Shown here: positions 32,092 through 43,784 of the stretch, one piece after another
How positions within the stretch are numbered: the first letter of the stretch is position 1
Layout: every line of letters starts with the position of its first letter
Assembly: GCA_963969345.1 (NCBI GenBank)
Contig: OZ017766.1
Coordinates: 9,796,001 to 9,860,000 of the forward strand
Direction: 5' to 3'
Length of the DNA stretch: 64,000 nucleotides
DNA from: Turbatrix aceti
Lineage: Eukaryota; Nematoda; Chromadorea; Rhabditida; Panagrolaimidae
Notes under the pieces: model-generated
Told to the model about the DNA's origin: nothing
The model's input: the letters and a program-made list of their open reading frames with translations, nothing else
The model's database searches: none
Made by a program: the position numbers and the translations under genes

Positions 32092-33926
32092 CTAAAAAGT
32101 ATTTTAATCTTCAAACAAAATTATTTGATAATACGCGTCAACAATAAAAACAGTATTTTGATTTCGTGAGAAAAATTACATATGTTACACAAATTGTTGG
32201 AAAGTTACTTATGAGATGAACATCTCATAAATTTTTCCTAGGTCATAAGTTTTTTATTATTCTGATTGCCGCTGTTTGCACGTGTTTTTCCTACTTCCTA
32301 CCTTATGGTGACAAGCGGAATCAAAATTTAATATTTTTTTTGCCTTTTTTACTTTTTACACATTTTCAAATTTGCTCTATTTTTAGGTTGAACAGCTAGA
32401 AAAGCAATCCTAAATGTAGTATAAAAAAAATTGAATTTCCAAAAGAATAAAAGCCAAACTTAAAAGAGGGGATAAAATAAGACGTTTTGTCAGCTCAAAT
32501 AAGACAGCTCAAGGAGTTTATTATTAGGCAATAAGCATAAAAATTTGCATAAAAGACTGATAAGATACTGAAGGACATATGAAATACATTGTAGAAAAAT
32601 TTTATGCCAAAAAAATTACAAAATGTTAGAGTTACAAGATGGTCAAATGCAAATAAAAAAGTGTATTTCTCTGATGGCACAGAGTAATTTACAAATCATT
32701 GATACCAGAGTGTTTGACTTTTTTAACGGCGTAAGAGAAGCATGCTAGAGCAAATAAAATTGTTTTTGTTTTTGGGTAAATCCTGCACTAGCTTCAAAGT
32801 ACAAAAATACATAAGACAGAAATTTGTCAGCCTGCTAACTTGCAGCTTAAACCAAACCAAACAAAAAATTGTCATGACCTTTGGGTGTGTGTAAGTAACG
32901 AGTAAAAAGCTTACAAAAGCTTACAGTAAATATGTACGTTTTAGTGGAAAAACATATTTTAGATATACAAACACATTATTACATATTACGACAAAGGAAC
33001 ATGCAAAAAAATGTATAAAATGATCATCAAATAAATTAAATATTTGGGATGCAAATGCGTTTACACTGCAATCGCATAGAGCATGGAGTCGGTCAAGCTG
33101 GCATCGCGCCGCTGTCTCCGCCTCTGCTCATGTGTAAAAGATAAAAGAGCGGCTAGTCTATTTGATATTTTTGAGAACATTTGACACCCTTTGCGTCAGG
33201 AATTCAAAAACCACAGTATACAACTTTAAATGACTCACTACTGTGTTGTTCTAAAATTTGCAAATTACTGCAAATACTTTCAAAGGCTCATCCAAGAACA
33301 AGTAAAAATTAATATCAAACCGGGAGGGAAACCGGTAGAGTTTCAAAAAAACACAAGAACGGTAAATAAATGAAATAAAATGAATTGAAATGAAATAGAA
33401 GTTACATAATACGTTAATTGCAATTGCAAAATACATTTATGAGTGATAACATATGTAATTTTGATAACAGAAGTCTTGAATATTTTTATAGTTACTGCGA
33501 TAGTTTGATATCTAAAAAAACACATAGCATTTTTTTCTGTTTTCAAAAGCATAATAAAAGTATTTAGTTAAATAAATCGATTTTCAAATACACATATGAG
33601 AAATCAACAGAAAGGGAAAAAAACTGTGAATTGTCACTTTGAACCATCAAAAGCAATCGTCGTTGTCGGCAATGCGTCGGCGTTGTCAGCTTTCACACTT
33701 CATTGCTACAACGATAACGGCTTTGTCGGCACAAAATTTGAACTGTTACTTTTATCTTGTTGTGCACTAATATAATTATCTTACAAGGATTCCTCACACA
33801 CTGATTCCTCACTCATCAGTTAGTAGCAATTTGCAAGCGTCGACATGTTGATTTTTTTATATTTTTTTATGAGTATAATTGTCCTGTTATAATATTTTCT
33901 CTAATTTTTTTTAATGGTTCACATAA
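32092..33926. other. Spacer between divergent genes
   Basis: AT-rich sequence upstream of the envelope-like gene, which reads away to the left. Open frames here are short and low-complexity. I see no gene, RNA or repeat that I can support. Confidence 0.55.
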
Positions 33927-33928
33927 TA

Positions 33929-34783
33929 CAGGGTGTTCCAAAATATCGGTTACAAGCAGTTTTTAACAAAACAATTAAACCAGAGGGATATCAGGGAAAC
34001 CAAAAATTATACTGATATCCCCGTATGACTTTGGAACACAGGATTTTTTTTTGTTTTTGGCTCGCTGCCTAAGGCGGCGATACAGGAGCGAAAACAAAAC
34101 TGAACTTTTTTTGGCTTTGGGCCGCACGTCCTGAACGATATCCGACTATCCTTCCGGCGCCGCAACAGCTTTGTACTTTGAGGAGGATGCACAAAGTACA
34201 AAGTTTGGGGTCTCAAAAATTTCTAGTAAGCCAGAATTCACTGAATACAGATTCGGACGGAAGGGCCGCCAATCGAAAGGCGCTTTGGCAAATTTTGTTG
34301 AATGCCCCGTTTTGCAATAAAGGGGTGCTACTAGATCTATTGATGTACTATGCCGCCACCGATGCCGTGCCGGACACTTTCTGTTTAATTCTGAACCCAA
34401 AATCCATAAAAACAAGGCATGTCGTGCCAAAACTTGTTCAGAAATCATAAGTAAAGGGGTGTTTGAATTTTTAGACAATAATTTGTAGAGGTCCATGGAT
34501 TAAATAAAATTGCAGGAACAGTAAAGCGTAGGATTTTAGGGCAACGGTAAAAATAAAAAAACCTTCACATTGACGTGCGGCCCAAAGCAAAAAAATTTCA
34601 GTTTTGTTTTGGCTCCTGTATCGCCGCTTAAGTCAGCCAGCCAAAAACTACAAAAATCCAAAACGTCTATAGTTATTGTATAATTTTTGATTTTGCTGAA
34701 ATCCCCCTGGTTTAATTGTTTTGTTAAAAAAATGCCGTTATTTTGTCATGACCTTGATATAACCGTTATTTTGGAACACCCAG
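33929..34783. mobile_element. Tc1/mariner-type foldback MITE with TA target
   Basis: The ends cagggtgttcc and ggaacacccag are inverted repeats flanked by TA on both sides (33927-33928 and 34784-34785), the hallmark target of Tc1/mariner elements. Subterminal arms of about 200 bp also match in inverted form (gggccgcacgtc with gacgtgcggccc, and ctcctgtatcgccgc). The central frame at 34146-34496 has no transposase motifs, so the element is non-autonomous. Confidence 0.85.
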
Positions 34784-34977
34784 TAAAAAAATATAACTTT
34801 TGAATAACGTATTTAAAATTTTACCCGTTTTTTTATGTTATCAATTACGTGGCTCTCAAACATGGATGTGCGTTTTTTGGTTTTCGTTGGTTAAATATGT
34901 ATTATACTTGAAATTATTGTTCACTGTTCAAATGAAATAAAACAAAACTAAAACAAAACACTATTTTAGAACGCAGT

Positions 34978-35598
34978 ATGGCATTCAACTGCACCGGTTT
35001 AATTCTCATGTGTTGGCTGTTAGCAATGCCAATAGCAACATGGGCGATGCCTATAAGGGAAACAAACTCAAACGAACTGATGATACCGCCGATCATCACA
35101 AACTTGACATGCGTCAATCGTGTGCTTGAATTCAAAGCACCACTGAATTCAAAAGTTATTATCATAATCCAGAAAACAAAAGAAGTCTTTCACATCAAGG
35201 CCGAAACAACAACAATTGATATTTCTACTGATTCAGTCTTTGAAGAACTGATTCATCAGGATGAAATATTACCTGTAACGGTCCGGGCAACAATAAACGA
35301 CACTCTGCACATGGAACGCACTATAATTTGCCTTCCAAGAGACGCATGCTTACACACTACATCAGTATTCGGTATTATAGTATGCCAGTCTTGGTGGTAT
35401 TATGCTGTTGAAATGCTAATTGCTTTTTTTGTTGTGCTACTGATCATCCAAGGGCGTTCCTGTCATCAACCCCGAGCCGTTACCGTCTTCAAAAAGATGA
35501 ACATAAAGCAATATGTTGCTGAATTGTTGTATCAGCTTGCAACACGAATAAGCGGTGGAGCAACGTCATCACAACGATCTTTGGTAATTTCTTCTTGA
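34978..35598 (+). CDS. Type I membrane protein, unrecognised
   Basis: A 206-residue open frame. A CTATTTTAG acceptor lies 11 bases before the ATG, fitting trans-splicing. A signal peptide (LILMCWLLAMPIATWA) is followed by a luminal domain with four Cys and NLT/NDT glycosylation sequons, then a strong membrane segment (YAVEMLIAFFVVLLIIQ) and a basic cytoplasmic tail. It has the general shape of a small envelope or receptor subunit, but I do not recognise it. The frame ends at 35598, yet a GGTAATT donor at 35583 is in phase with the next exon at 35725 (the SANT-like exon of the transposase gene), so the two may be one gene. AATAAA at 35709-35714 argues for a separate gene. Confidence 0.6.
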   Translation: MAFNCTGLILMCWLLAMPIATWAMPIRETNSNELMIPPIITNLTCVNRVLEFKAPLNSKVIIIIQKTKEVFHIKAETTTIDISTDSVFEELIHQDEILPVTVRATINDTLHMERTIICLPRDACLHTTSVFGIIVCQSWWYYAVEMLIAFFVVLLIIQGRSCHQPRAVTVFKKMNIKQYVAELLYQLATRISGGATSSQRSLVISS

Positions 35599-35724
35599 TT
35601 TGTTGTTACATAAATGAACAAACTTGTTTCTTGTGCTTTGTTCCTTGTTAAATACACTTGCAAAACAAATATAGTTAACCGTTGTTTAAAATAGTTTTAC
35701 AACTGGTAATAAATTAAATTTTAG

Positions 35725-38700
35725 AAAGATCATATCGATTTTAAAAATCCTCAAGTATTGCAACACTTGCAATCCCTCGAAACTCGTCAAAAACAAAGTA
35801 AAAAAGAAAATCAAAAATACCGTTGGACTGATGACGAGGTAATCAAAATCCTAGAAGGAGTCAATAACGGAGTAACTCTCGCGCAGCTGAGCAATGCACT
35901 CAAACCATACATTGACTATAGCAAACAGTCATTGTCCCTTCTGTTTAAAAAGGTTGGTAACATTAAAAAAATTATAATTATTAACAGTACATTATTTCTG
36001 TTTTTAACTAAAACAAATTCTTACGGAATTCTAACCCCAAATTACCTTAAACATTTTCATACATTTTACTTATAATTTTTTAAATAATGTTTTCCATTGA
36101 CGTTTAATATTATTTCCGACAAAGTGATTATTAATGTAAGGTGTTGGTTGCTTCATTATTTTGGATTTGAACAAACTTTGACATGTTTTTTTTATAATTT
36201 ACTTACAATTAAAACTTTTTAAGATTCTCTCTCGTTTTAAGATTCTCTCTTTCTTTTTCATCAGATTGGTGCCTATTAACTCGCGAGCCGCAGTTCACCA
36301 AAAAATGGTACGTATAGGCGGAATGATTTGTGCCCTATTAAATTCTGCGTAGTTTTTTGTCCATGTTAGTGTTTTTTCGTCCCGATATATTTATCTTATC
36401 CCGTTGCTTTTAAATCAGAAACACACACACAGCGATTTTGGAGCTGTTTTGCAAAAGTCACAGGCAATTTGAGATCGTTCGTTTGCTCCATGTTTTTCAA
36501 TCAGGGGTTTCCAAAGCGATTACGCGTTTCAAGGAGCTTAGTCATGATGATGACCGTCCAAAACGGGAAAAGCCCCCGACTGCCAACACCCGGAGGAATT
36601 GCAGCATCATCAAAAAGCGAATTCACCGAAATTGGACTACCTCCATGAGAAAAATTTCTCGTGAGACCGGTATCAGCGAGCGGTCAGGACGGCGAATAGT
36701 CTATAACGTGATGGGATCTAAGGCCTACAAATGCCAAAAAGTTCAGCTGTTGCCGCAGGTCCAAAACCGATGAAATTTTTTTTCTTAAACACGATGCCAT
36801 AAATTTTGAAAAATGCGCCAACCCCCCTAACAATAAAATATTTATCACAGGATCTCTAAGCATTACTTTGATCATCAAACACCGTTAAAATGTGGAGTCG
36901 GTCGGTTTCAGTACTCAAATTTACGCTAATATTGCAGCTTCGTGCATTAAAAGAAAACTCCAACGATGATAATTTGTCACAAAAAAAGAACGACGTTCCA
37001 AAAAACGAAGAACCTGAAGACAATTCGGATGCAATAGTTATAGGATTGATTGTAAGTCGTTCAATTTGTTATAAAAAGGTGTTATTATGCAAATTTTAGG
37101 CGGAAATAAGAGCATTAGCTGAGCAAATCGCTGTTTGTGGTAATAAGCTGGAAAAGCTATACGTAAGTAATACGTTATTGCCAGAAGTTCGAGCAGTTAT
37201 TCCGCTAGCAGACGAAATTCGACGCAATATTACATGGCGAAAACCACAACCTAACACATGGAGATTTGGACTGAACAACAACTTGGATCGCAATCATATT
37301 GTCTATTACACTGATGACAACGTTTATATGTTTCATAAAAATGGTCCTCTTATAATTGATAAAGATGGCGTAGTTGAGAAACAACGATATTGTTGCCGTA
37401 ACCGTCAATGTAGAGTCAGCATATATTACTACGAAAAGAAAAATTTTTTAACTAAGCATCCAGTTCACAAGCCAAATTGTAACGGATTCAAAGAAGATGA
37501 AGCATTCATTATACAAACTGTTAGAGAAGGCCGCTTTGACTCAGAACATGGAACACGTCCTTCGGAAAGCTATAAAGTTACTTTCAATAAAGCTGCCAAC
37601 GTAGGACTGGAGGCACTACTACCTCCCTATTTCCGTGAATCAAAAAAGCTATTTGCATGGTTAAAGGCAGGAATACCTGAATTTGCCATGGGTCACCTAC
37701 CAGAAGAATTGAAGACCATAAGAAGCCAAGGAAAAGATATCAGATGGTGTCTTTTGGACACTGAAGAAATCTCAATCTTTGCCACTGATCGAGGTCTCAA
37801 ATATCTGGCAACTAGTCCAGTCATCGTTGTAGACGGAACATTTGATACGGCACCCCGCGATACCTACCAGACGCTTTTTTTCCATGCGCTAGTTCACGCA
37901 AGCAACGGATTAGATGAATGGGTAACCGTAGCTCACGCTCATATGATTTCAAAAGACAGAGTTGCGTATGAAATCGTTATTTCCGAAATATTAAAAAAAT
38001 GGGAAGAACTGAGTATCAAGCCGACGTTTGAACGCATTCACTGCGACTATGAAACGGCTTTGGCAGATTCCCTAAAACAACTAAATGGAGCCGACAAAGT
38101 TTTTGGCTGCCTGTTTCATTACAGTCAATGCCTCTTTCAGTAAGTTCATTTTTTATTTATTTATAATGCATAAAATGCATGCGGTACGGTAAAATACAAG
38201 GGGGATAGGGGGTGACCCGATTCATGCTGGGAAATCAAAGTTTTGGATGCGCTGGTTAAAAATAGAGAGTCGAGAAATGTTTTACAAACGAACAAACAAA
38301 CAATTTTTGTTTATAAATCCCGACACTTTGTATCTAATAATTTTTAACGTCGTAGTCATTACTTTCCAAAAAATAGAAACATCTCGATGTTGCCTTTTTT
38401 TTTAAAACTATTATTTTTTTGCTGATTTTTGTAAGTTTAGCGTTTGATACTGACAAAAATCAATTTTTTATAATTTTTTAAGGTGAGTACCAGTAATTGT
38501 TTTCTCGATGAAGTTAATTTTTTTACTTTCATTATTGTAACTTTTTTTAAAGTAATATTGAGAATTTTTTTCCTGCATCACACACAATGATGTAATTTCT
38601 AAGCACAACAGTTGTTATCGTTAAGATCATAGATACAGGCAAATTTGTATGTGTAGATACACGCGAATCAAGATAATTTCTTTTGAACTTTTTAAAGTTC

Positions 38701-41519
38701 CATTGATTGAATTCTTTTTTTTGGACAAACTTTATAATTTTTAACAATTTTTTTATCGCTAACGCTGGTAGCTTCAGCAGAAGTGTTTTGTATTCATTTG
38801 CATTTTATAAATATACAAATATAAACGTAAAAGTAAATATAGTAATTTTTGAAGATATTAATTTTGTAACTTACACGTATTTAAAATTTAATAAATATAA
38901 ATTTTTAGAAACATGGTCCGCTGCGGTCTTTGGTCTTACTACAGACCCACGGAAAAAAAGAAGGCCACTTATCCTTCTATTGATGTTATTAGAAGATGGA
39001 TACGACATCTCAGTGCTCTTCCCATGCTTCCACGAGAAGCGATGTACTTTACGTACGACAAACTGCTTTGCGACCCTCCAAAAATGCCAGATGATTATCC
39101 AAAGGACGATTGGCCAGAACACGAACTTGCGCGCTTTGCTGATTATGTTCGTTCAGAGTGGTTCAGCGACAGAACAGATGATAACAAAAATCGGATGATG
39201 TCGTATGGTCTGATAAGAACGCGAAATATCAACCGTTGTGAGGGCTTTCATTCTGGTTTACAAAACTTTTTCGGTATGTATTTACATTTCATTTCAAAAC
39301 ATTTATCAAGGCTTAACAAAATTCATGAACTTCCAGCGTCTTTATTTTTAGTTCGTAGTGCTTGAGAATAATATACCATATAAAAAATAGTGTAGACGTC
39401 ATTTGTCCCTCCTAACATCTGGTCTAATGATAACTAACCACTGAGTAATGGTGAAATAAATAAATAAATGAATAAATAAATAAAAAATAGTTATTAGGTT
39501 GTTAGGTTAATAATGATTGTACTCGCTATAACTGTAACATTTTTGAAGTTTTTGTGGCAATCAATCAAAAATGCGTTTGAAAGAACGCATTTTTTTTTGC
39601 TTTTTTTTTACTTTTTTTACTTTTTTTTATTTCGATCGTGTCCAATAAATTATTAGTTCACCCAAAAAAATTATTGGAGAAATAGTGTTCGGCAATGCAT
39701 TTTGGTTGTCAAGATCAGAAGGGGGTTCAACTACCGCAGCTTTCCTTGATCAAGAATAAAAAATAATACGTCACAGCGTTCAAAATTTAGGTGGCCAATT
39801 GTTATGAGGGTAACGAGCGTTCTGCAAAAAAGGGTGCACTTTACTTTACTTTACTTTATTACTCTTACTTGTGCATAATTACACTCATTACAAAATTAGA
39901 GAGACAGTGATGAGTATCGAAATTGCACGAAGAGCTATAGTAGTTTATCATTAACAAGTTTACGTATTTGGGAGTACTTAAACATGTTAACGTTTGGAAG
40001 ACTTAGTAAAAAAGTTATTCTAATTATTATTATTTCACTTACATTAGTGGTTAGTTATCATTAAACCAGATGTTAGAAGGCACAAATGATGTCCGCGTAG
40101 GCGTAGACAATTTGATACAAAAATCTATTCGATATTAATTAAAAAATTTTATAATAAAAAACAATACATAATATACCGTAAGTTAAAAACAAATGAATTA
40201 TTCCAGGTACTCATCTACCATTGGAACTATATCTCCCAGAAATGCAAAGTCAGTGTGAAATAGCAGAAGCGAGATTAATTGCTCTTCAATCGGATAAACC
40301 GCGAACCCGAGTGCAAACAAAAACGTACCGTGACCTGGATAACAAAATTGTACAGTACAACACAGAATTTGAAGAAATGTCCAAAAAAATCGAACAGAAA
40401 CCGGAACTACGTCTTAAACTGTATGTTAAACACATCAGTCGAATTTCCTATTTTATTCAAGATGTGCATAATAAAAGCCTGCAAACTACGAAAAATTTTC
40501 GTCAAGCCCAACGAAAAAAACAACGTACAACTGCCGCAAAAGAAAAATCAAAAACTCGCAACGCAGCATCTGCAAGTCAGACAAACGAAAAATATGATTT
40601 GCAAAATCTTCACTACATGGAACGCATCGATGAGGCTGACGAAGTTCTAGAAGAGAATCCGGACAACGAAGATGCAGAACTGAATTTGGAAGACGAAGAA
40701 GTAGATTTGGAAGATCTTGTAATCGAACCACTTCCTTCAGAAGGTGATTTGGAAAACGTGGAATTACCTGTTCATCAGCCTAGCAGAATCGAAAACTATA
40801 TGCCATTGCATGTATACAATCCGCCGGGGTCGAGATGGTGTCAGTACACTATTGAACAACTCAACACCAAATATCATACGACACTGCAATTCACTTCAAA
40901 TCCCTTCTACAATTTAAATCGTGGTGAGGACATCTTGTGGATGATTCCAGCTGCGGTTCAAAGTGTAAGTGGCGACGGTAGCTGTGGCTACAGAGCAATT
41001 GCTGTTGCTCTCACTGGCACGCAAGACCAACACACCGACTTGCGCTATATCGTTTGCACATTTTTGCAACATGTGCAAACGTCAACTGATCAGCGAGAAG
41101 TTGACGTGCTGAACGAGATCCTCGCTTGCGATGGAAACGTTCTGACAAATCTCGCTGTTCACAGTACCGGTGGTGATCCGGTAAGGGGCCAGTTCCGTCA
41201 TTGGGTTTCCAATGGCCATTTAATTGCCTTGTCGTTTGTCCTGAAAGCAAACATCATGTGCTTGCACGAACACTACGGACAAAGGCCCAATTGGAATCCG
41301 TGCAGACGCTACGTCCCCGGATTACCCACAATATTGCTGGACTACAGATCCGGAAATCACTTTAACTTAATCACTGCAATTGCACTGGCCACATACGAAG
41401 AGGTAAAATTGATTTTAGCAACAATGAAAAGCATTACAAACGTTTCAGAACATTCCACAAAACCGAAATATCTCATCAAGCCCATCACGAAGCAGATCGC
41501 AAAGTCGATTACGAAATGA
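35725..41519 (+). CDS. MULE-type transposase with SANT-like, FLYWCH-like and OTU protease domains
   Basis: Exons 35725-35952, 36938-37051, 37100-38139, 38909-39273 and 40207-41519 join with matching phases (0,0,2,1), giving about 1019 residues without a stop. In order: a SANT/Myb-like helix bundle (KYRWTDDEVIKIL, residues 30-76); a FLYWCH-like Cys/His finger (CRNRQC...HPVHKPNC); the MULE DDE domain with D near 359 (VVDGTFD), D near 429 (HCDYETAL), a CLFHYSQC motif and E near 572 (CEGFHSGL); an acidic linker; then an OTU-type cysteine protease core with DGSCGYRA near 839 and catalytic-type His in GNHFNLI near 967. No ATG precedes the SANT exon, so an upstream exon is missing or is the membrane-protein frame at 34978. 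AATAAA is at 41659-41664. The frames are intact, so it may be active or domesticated. Confidence 0.8.
36438..36776 (+). pseudogene. Truncated Tc1-like transposase, DNA-binding part only
   Basis: About 110 codons match the paired helix-turn-helix region of Tc1 transposases: a first HTH (FEIVRLLHVFQSGVSKAITRF), a hinge, then RIHRNWTTSMRKISRETGIS and RRIVYNVMGSKAYKCQKVQL. The frame stops where the DDE catalytic domain should begin, so it cannot transpose. It lies in an intron of the MULE gene on the same strand. Flanking inverted repeats were not found. Confidence 0.75.
39391..40108. mobile_element. Foldback MITE in the last intron of the MULE gene
   Basis: The outer roughly 75 bp are inverted repeats: cctaacatctggt.taatgataactaaccact on the left against agtggttagttatcatta.accagatgttag on the right, with ATTT/AAAT runs next to them. 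The interior has an (ACTTT)n microsatellite near 39836-39860. Single ends of the same family lie at 15716 and 24472. Confidence 0.8.
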
Positions 41520-41809
41520 AACAACTTCTCAAACACAAGCCCAGTCGAAGCAAACAATTACACTGTCACCGGAAGCCAACTGACAGACAGATCGCAACAA
41601 AAATCGATGTGTGTTCTCAGAAATGTGTTGATAACGAAAAACATGCCAAATTGATTAAAATAAAAAATTGTTGCATTATTCACAAATTATCAATTTTGAC
41701 AAACGGCGATTTGCTTGAATACATGTGTCTGCATGTGCACGAAGTTGTAAAAATCGAAGTTGCAAAAATCGAAGTTGCAAAATTCGAAGTAGTTTCACTA
41801 AACCGTGCA

Positions 41810-43150
41810 CTAAAAAGTGAAAAAAAAAACAAAATTTTCTTTCTAATGACATACTCAGATTGCGTGTCGATAAATGCCCAAAAAACATTTGATAAAAAAG
41901 TTAGTATTGTATGTACACTCATTTTTGTTACCAATTTTTAGAAAATTGAGATCAAAAAAGTAGGGTTTCGTAAACAAATCGCCTCAGTTGGAAAGCAACA
42001 TTGCTAAAAATTTCAGAACTGGTGTAAAAATAAATACTAAGTTCAACGGTTGTATCCATTTTGGTGATAGTAACGTGACGGCGTGTCCTTCCTGATAGTG
42101 ATCTGATGTGTAATTAGCATTGACGAACAGTAAGACATTTGACACCGCTCTCGTCTGCCCGCACTCGCATGAGAATCATAACGGAATCATAACGGAATTA
42201 TAAGGCGGCTAGAATCAAATGAGACGCACAATGAAAATGAAGAATCACAATGAAGTGCAAAAAAATCTAAGATTAGAGCTGCGGATTACAATGAATTACA
42301 TGCGTGCGAATGAATCACAATAAAACACATTAGCGTGCAAAGCCTTATAATTCCGTCATGATTCCGTTATGATTCTCATGCGAGTGCGGGTGTACTCGAC
42401 AGGCCATCGACAGCAGATTTAATTCAATTTAAACCGAAAAGTTCCTAAAATTTCACATTTTCCAAAAAAGGCAGTTTCAGAAACTTTTTCGAACATTTAG
42501 TAAATGTTTGAATTCTGCAGGTTTTTTTTACGTCCGGTGTCAAGATTTAATATCAATGTTTGTGATTTAATATCAATGTTTGTGATGCTAAACAAATAGA
42601 TATAAATTCTCGGATTACGCCGCTTTGTAGAACGAAAAATTTCTTACAAGATTTTCTATTTCGATTTGTAAATCAGTGCTTTACTTCATAGCCTCAAGCG
42701 CTTAAACAAGTAGGGTTCGGGAGAATCGCTACCGTATGCCTATGAGAAATGATAACTGTCTGAAAATTTCATCGTTGATAAAAAATATAACGCTCTTTCG
42801 ATTGGTGATATTCACTTTTCGAACAAAGTTCTAAAAACTTCCAAAAATTTCAAATTTCTAGAAAAAACGTTTACAAAAAAAAGCCATTTATCGATTCGAT
42901 ATCAAAAAACTGAGTATCCCATTCAAAAGGAAATTTAGTTTGTAGTCTGTACTGAAATTTTCAGCTTGCTACCTGCGTATTAAAGACCTGTGGATTTTTT
43001 CTTCCAAACCCTACTCGATTTTGATCAAAAATTGTCCGATTCGTTCAAAACACGCACCAAAATGCTTGAAATATTATCACATTTACTAGTATGGTCCAAA
43101 TTTCTTTTTTTTTGCAATTAATTCGACCAGCGCACTCGGGCGGCGGGGGG
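41810..43150. mobile_element. Degenerate copy of the large foldback family
   Basis: Segments match the element at 20481-22271 in the same order: 'acaaaattttcttt.taatg.catactcag', 'tacactcatttttg.taccaa', 'tagggttcgg.agaatcgctaccgtatgcc', 'cctactcgattttgatcaaaaattgt' (each broken by substitutions) and 'aattcgaccagcgc.ctcggg'. It is heavily diverged, truncated at both ends and interrupted by another MITE (about 42070-42410). Confidence 0.75.
42158..42390. mobile_element. Small MITE nested in the degenerate foldback
   Basis: 49-bp inverted repeats (42158-42206 and 42342-42390) match with one difference, beginning cccgcactcgcatgagaatc. Each contains two copies of 'ataacggaat'. It interrupts foldback sequence that is continuous in the copy at 20481, so it inserted later. 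Confidence 0.85.
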
Positions 43151-43175
43151 AGGTGACAAAAATCTCGTGTTATAT

Positions 43176-43298
43176 AAGACATTTATCCTCTTACCCCAAA
43201 TAAGACATATAATGTACCTAGAGATAAGTCATATTTTTTATTTTAAGACATTTTGTGTTTTAGATTTAAGGCATATTTCCTTTGAAATAAACAAGACA
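43176..43298 (+). repeat. Degenerate ~23-bp tandem repeat around AAGACAT
   Basis: AAGACAT or a one-base variant recurs at 43176, 43202, 43225, 43244, 43268 and 43292 (spacing 19 to 26), each followed by T/A-rich filler. Confidence 0.6.
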
Positions 43299-43784
43299 TT
43301 TCTGTACTAGATATTTTTTTTTGTGAGCAGTTTTCGTTTATTAGAAATTAAATTTATTGTAAACTCGACAGTATTTTTTTACGTACAGGATTGCGAATAT
43401 GGGATTCCCCGGAGAATATCCCCAGGGATTCCCCCAACTTCTGCAATATTCCCCAGCAAATTCCCGAAAAATTTTAGAAAAGTAAAAAGATATGGTTATT
43501 TTTTTTTGAAGTTTGCCCCTGGGGCTTCAAATCTTGTAAAAGTTAGGTTGCAATTTTAATGATTGTTAATAAATACAAAGATCGTTTTTGGTGTGGTTTT
43601 TTATTATAGCAAGCATGTCAGGTTTGGTAAGATTTTAGTTGATCGAATAGTCTAATTATCAATCTGAACTGACGAAACGATGCGCAAGAAAATCTTCCTT
43701 CTAACACATTGTTAGAAAAACTAATGACGGCTGAGATACGGTAATTTAAATTTGAACCGCATTTCCAACTGTACAACGTAATAC

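Noticed and set aside
34146..34496. 116-codon - strand frame inside the TA-flanked MITE as a transposase
   Set aside because: No DDE or HTH motif and the frame overlaps the inverted-repeat arms.
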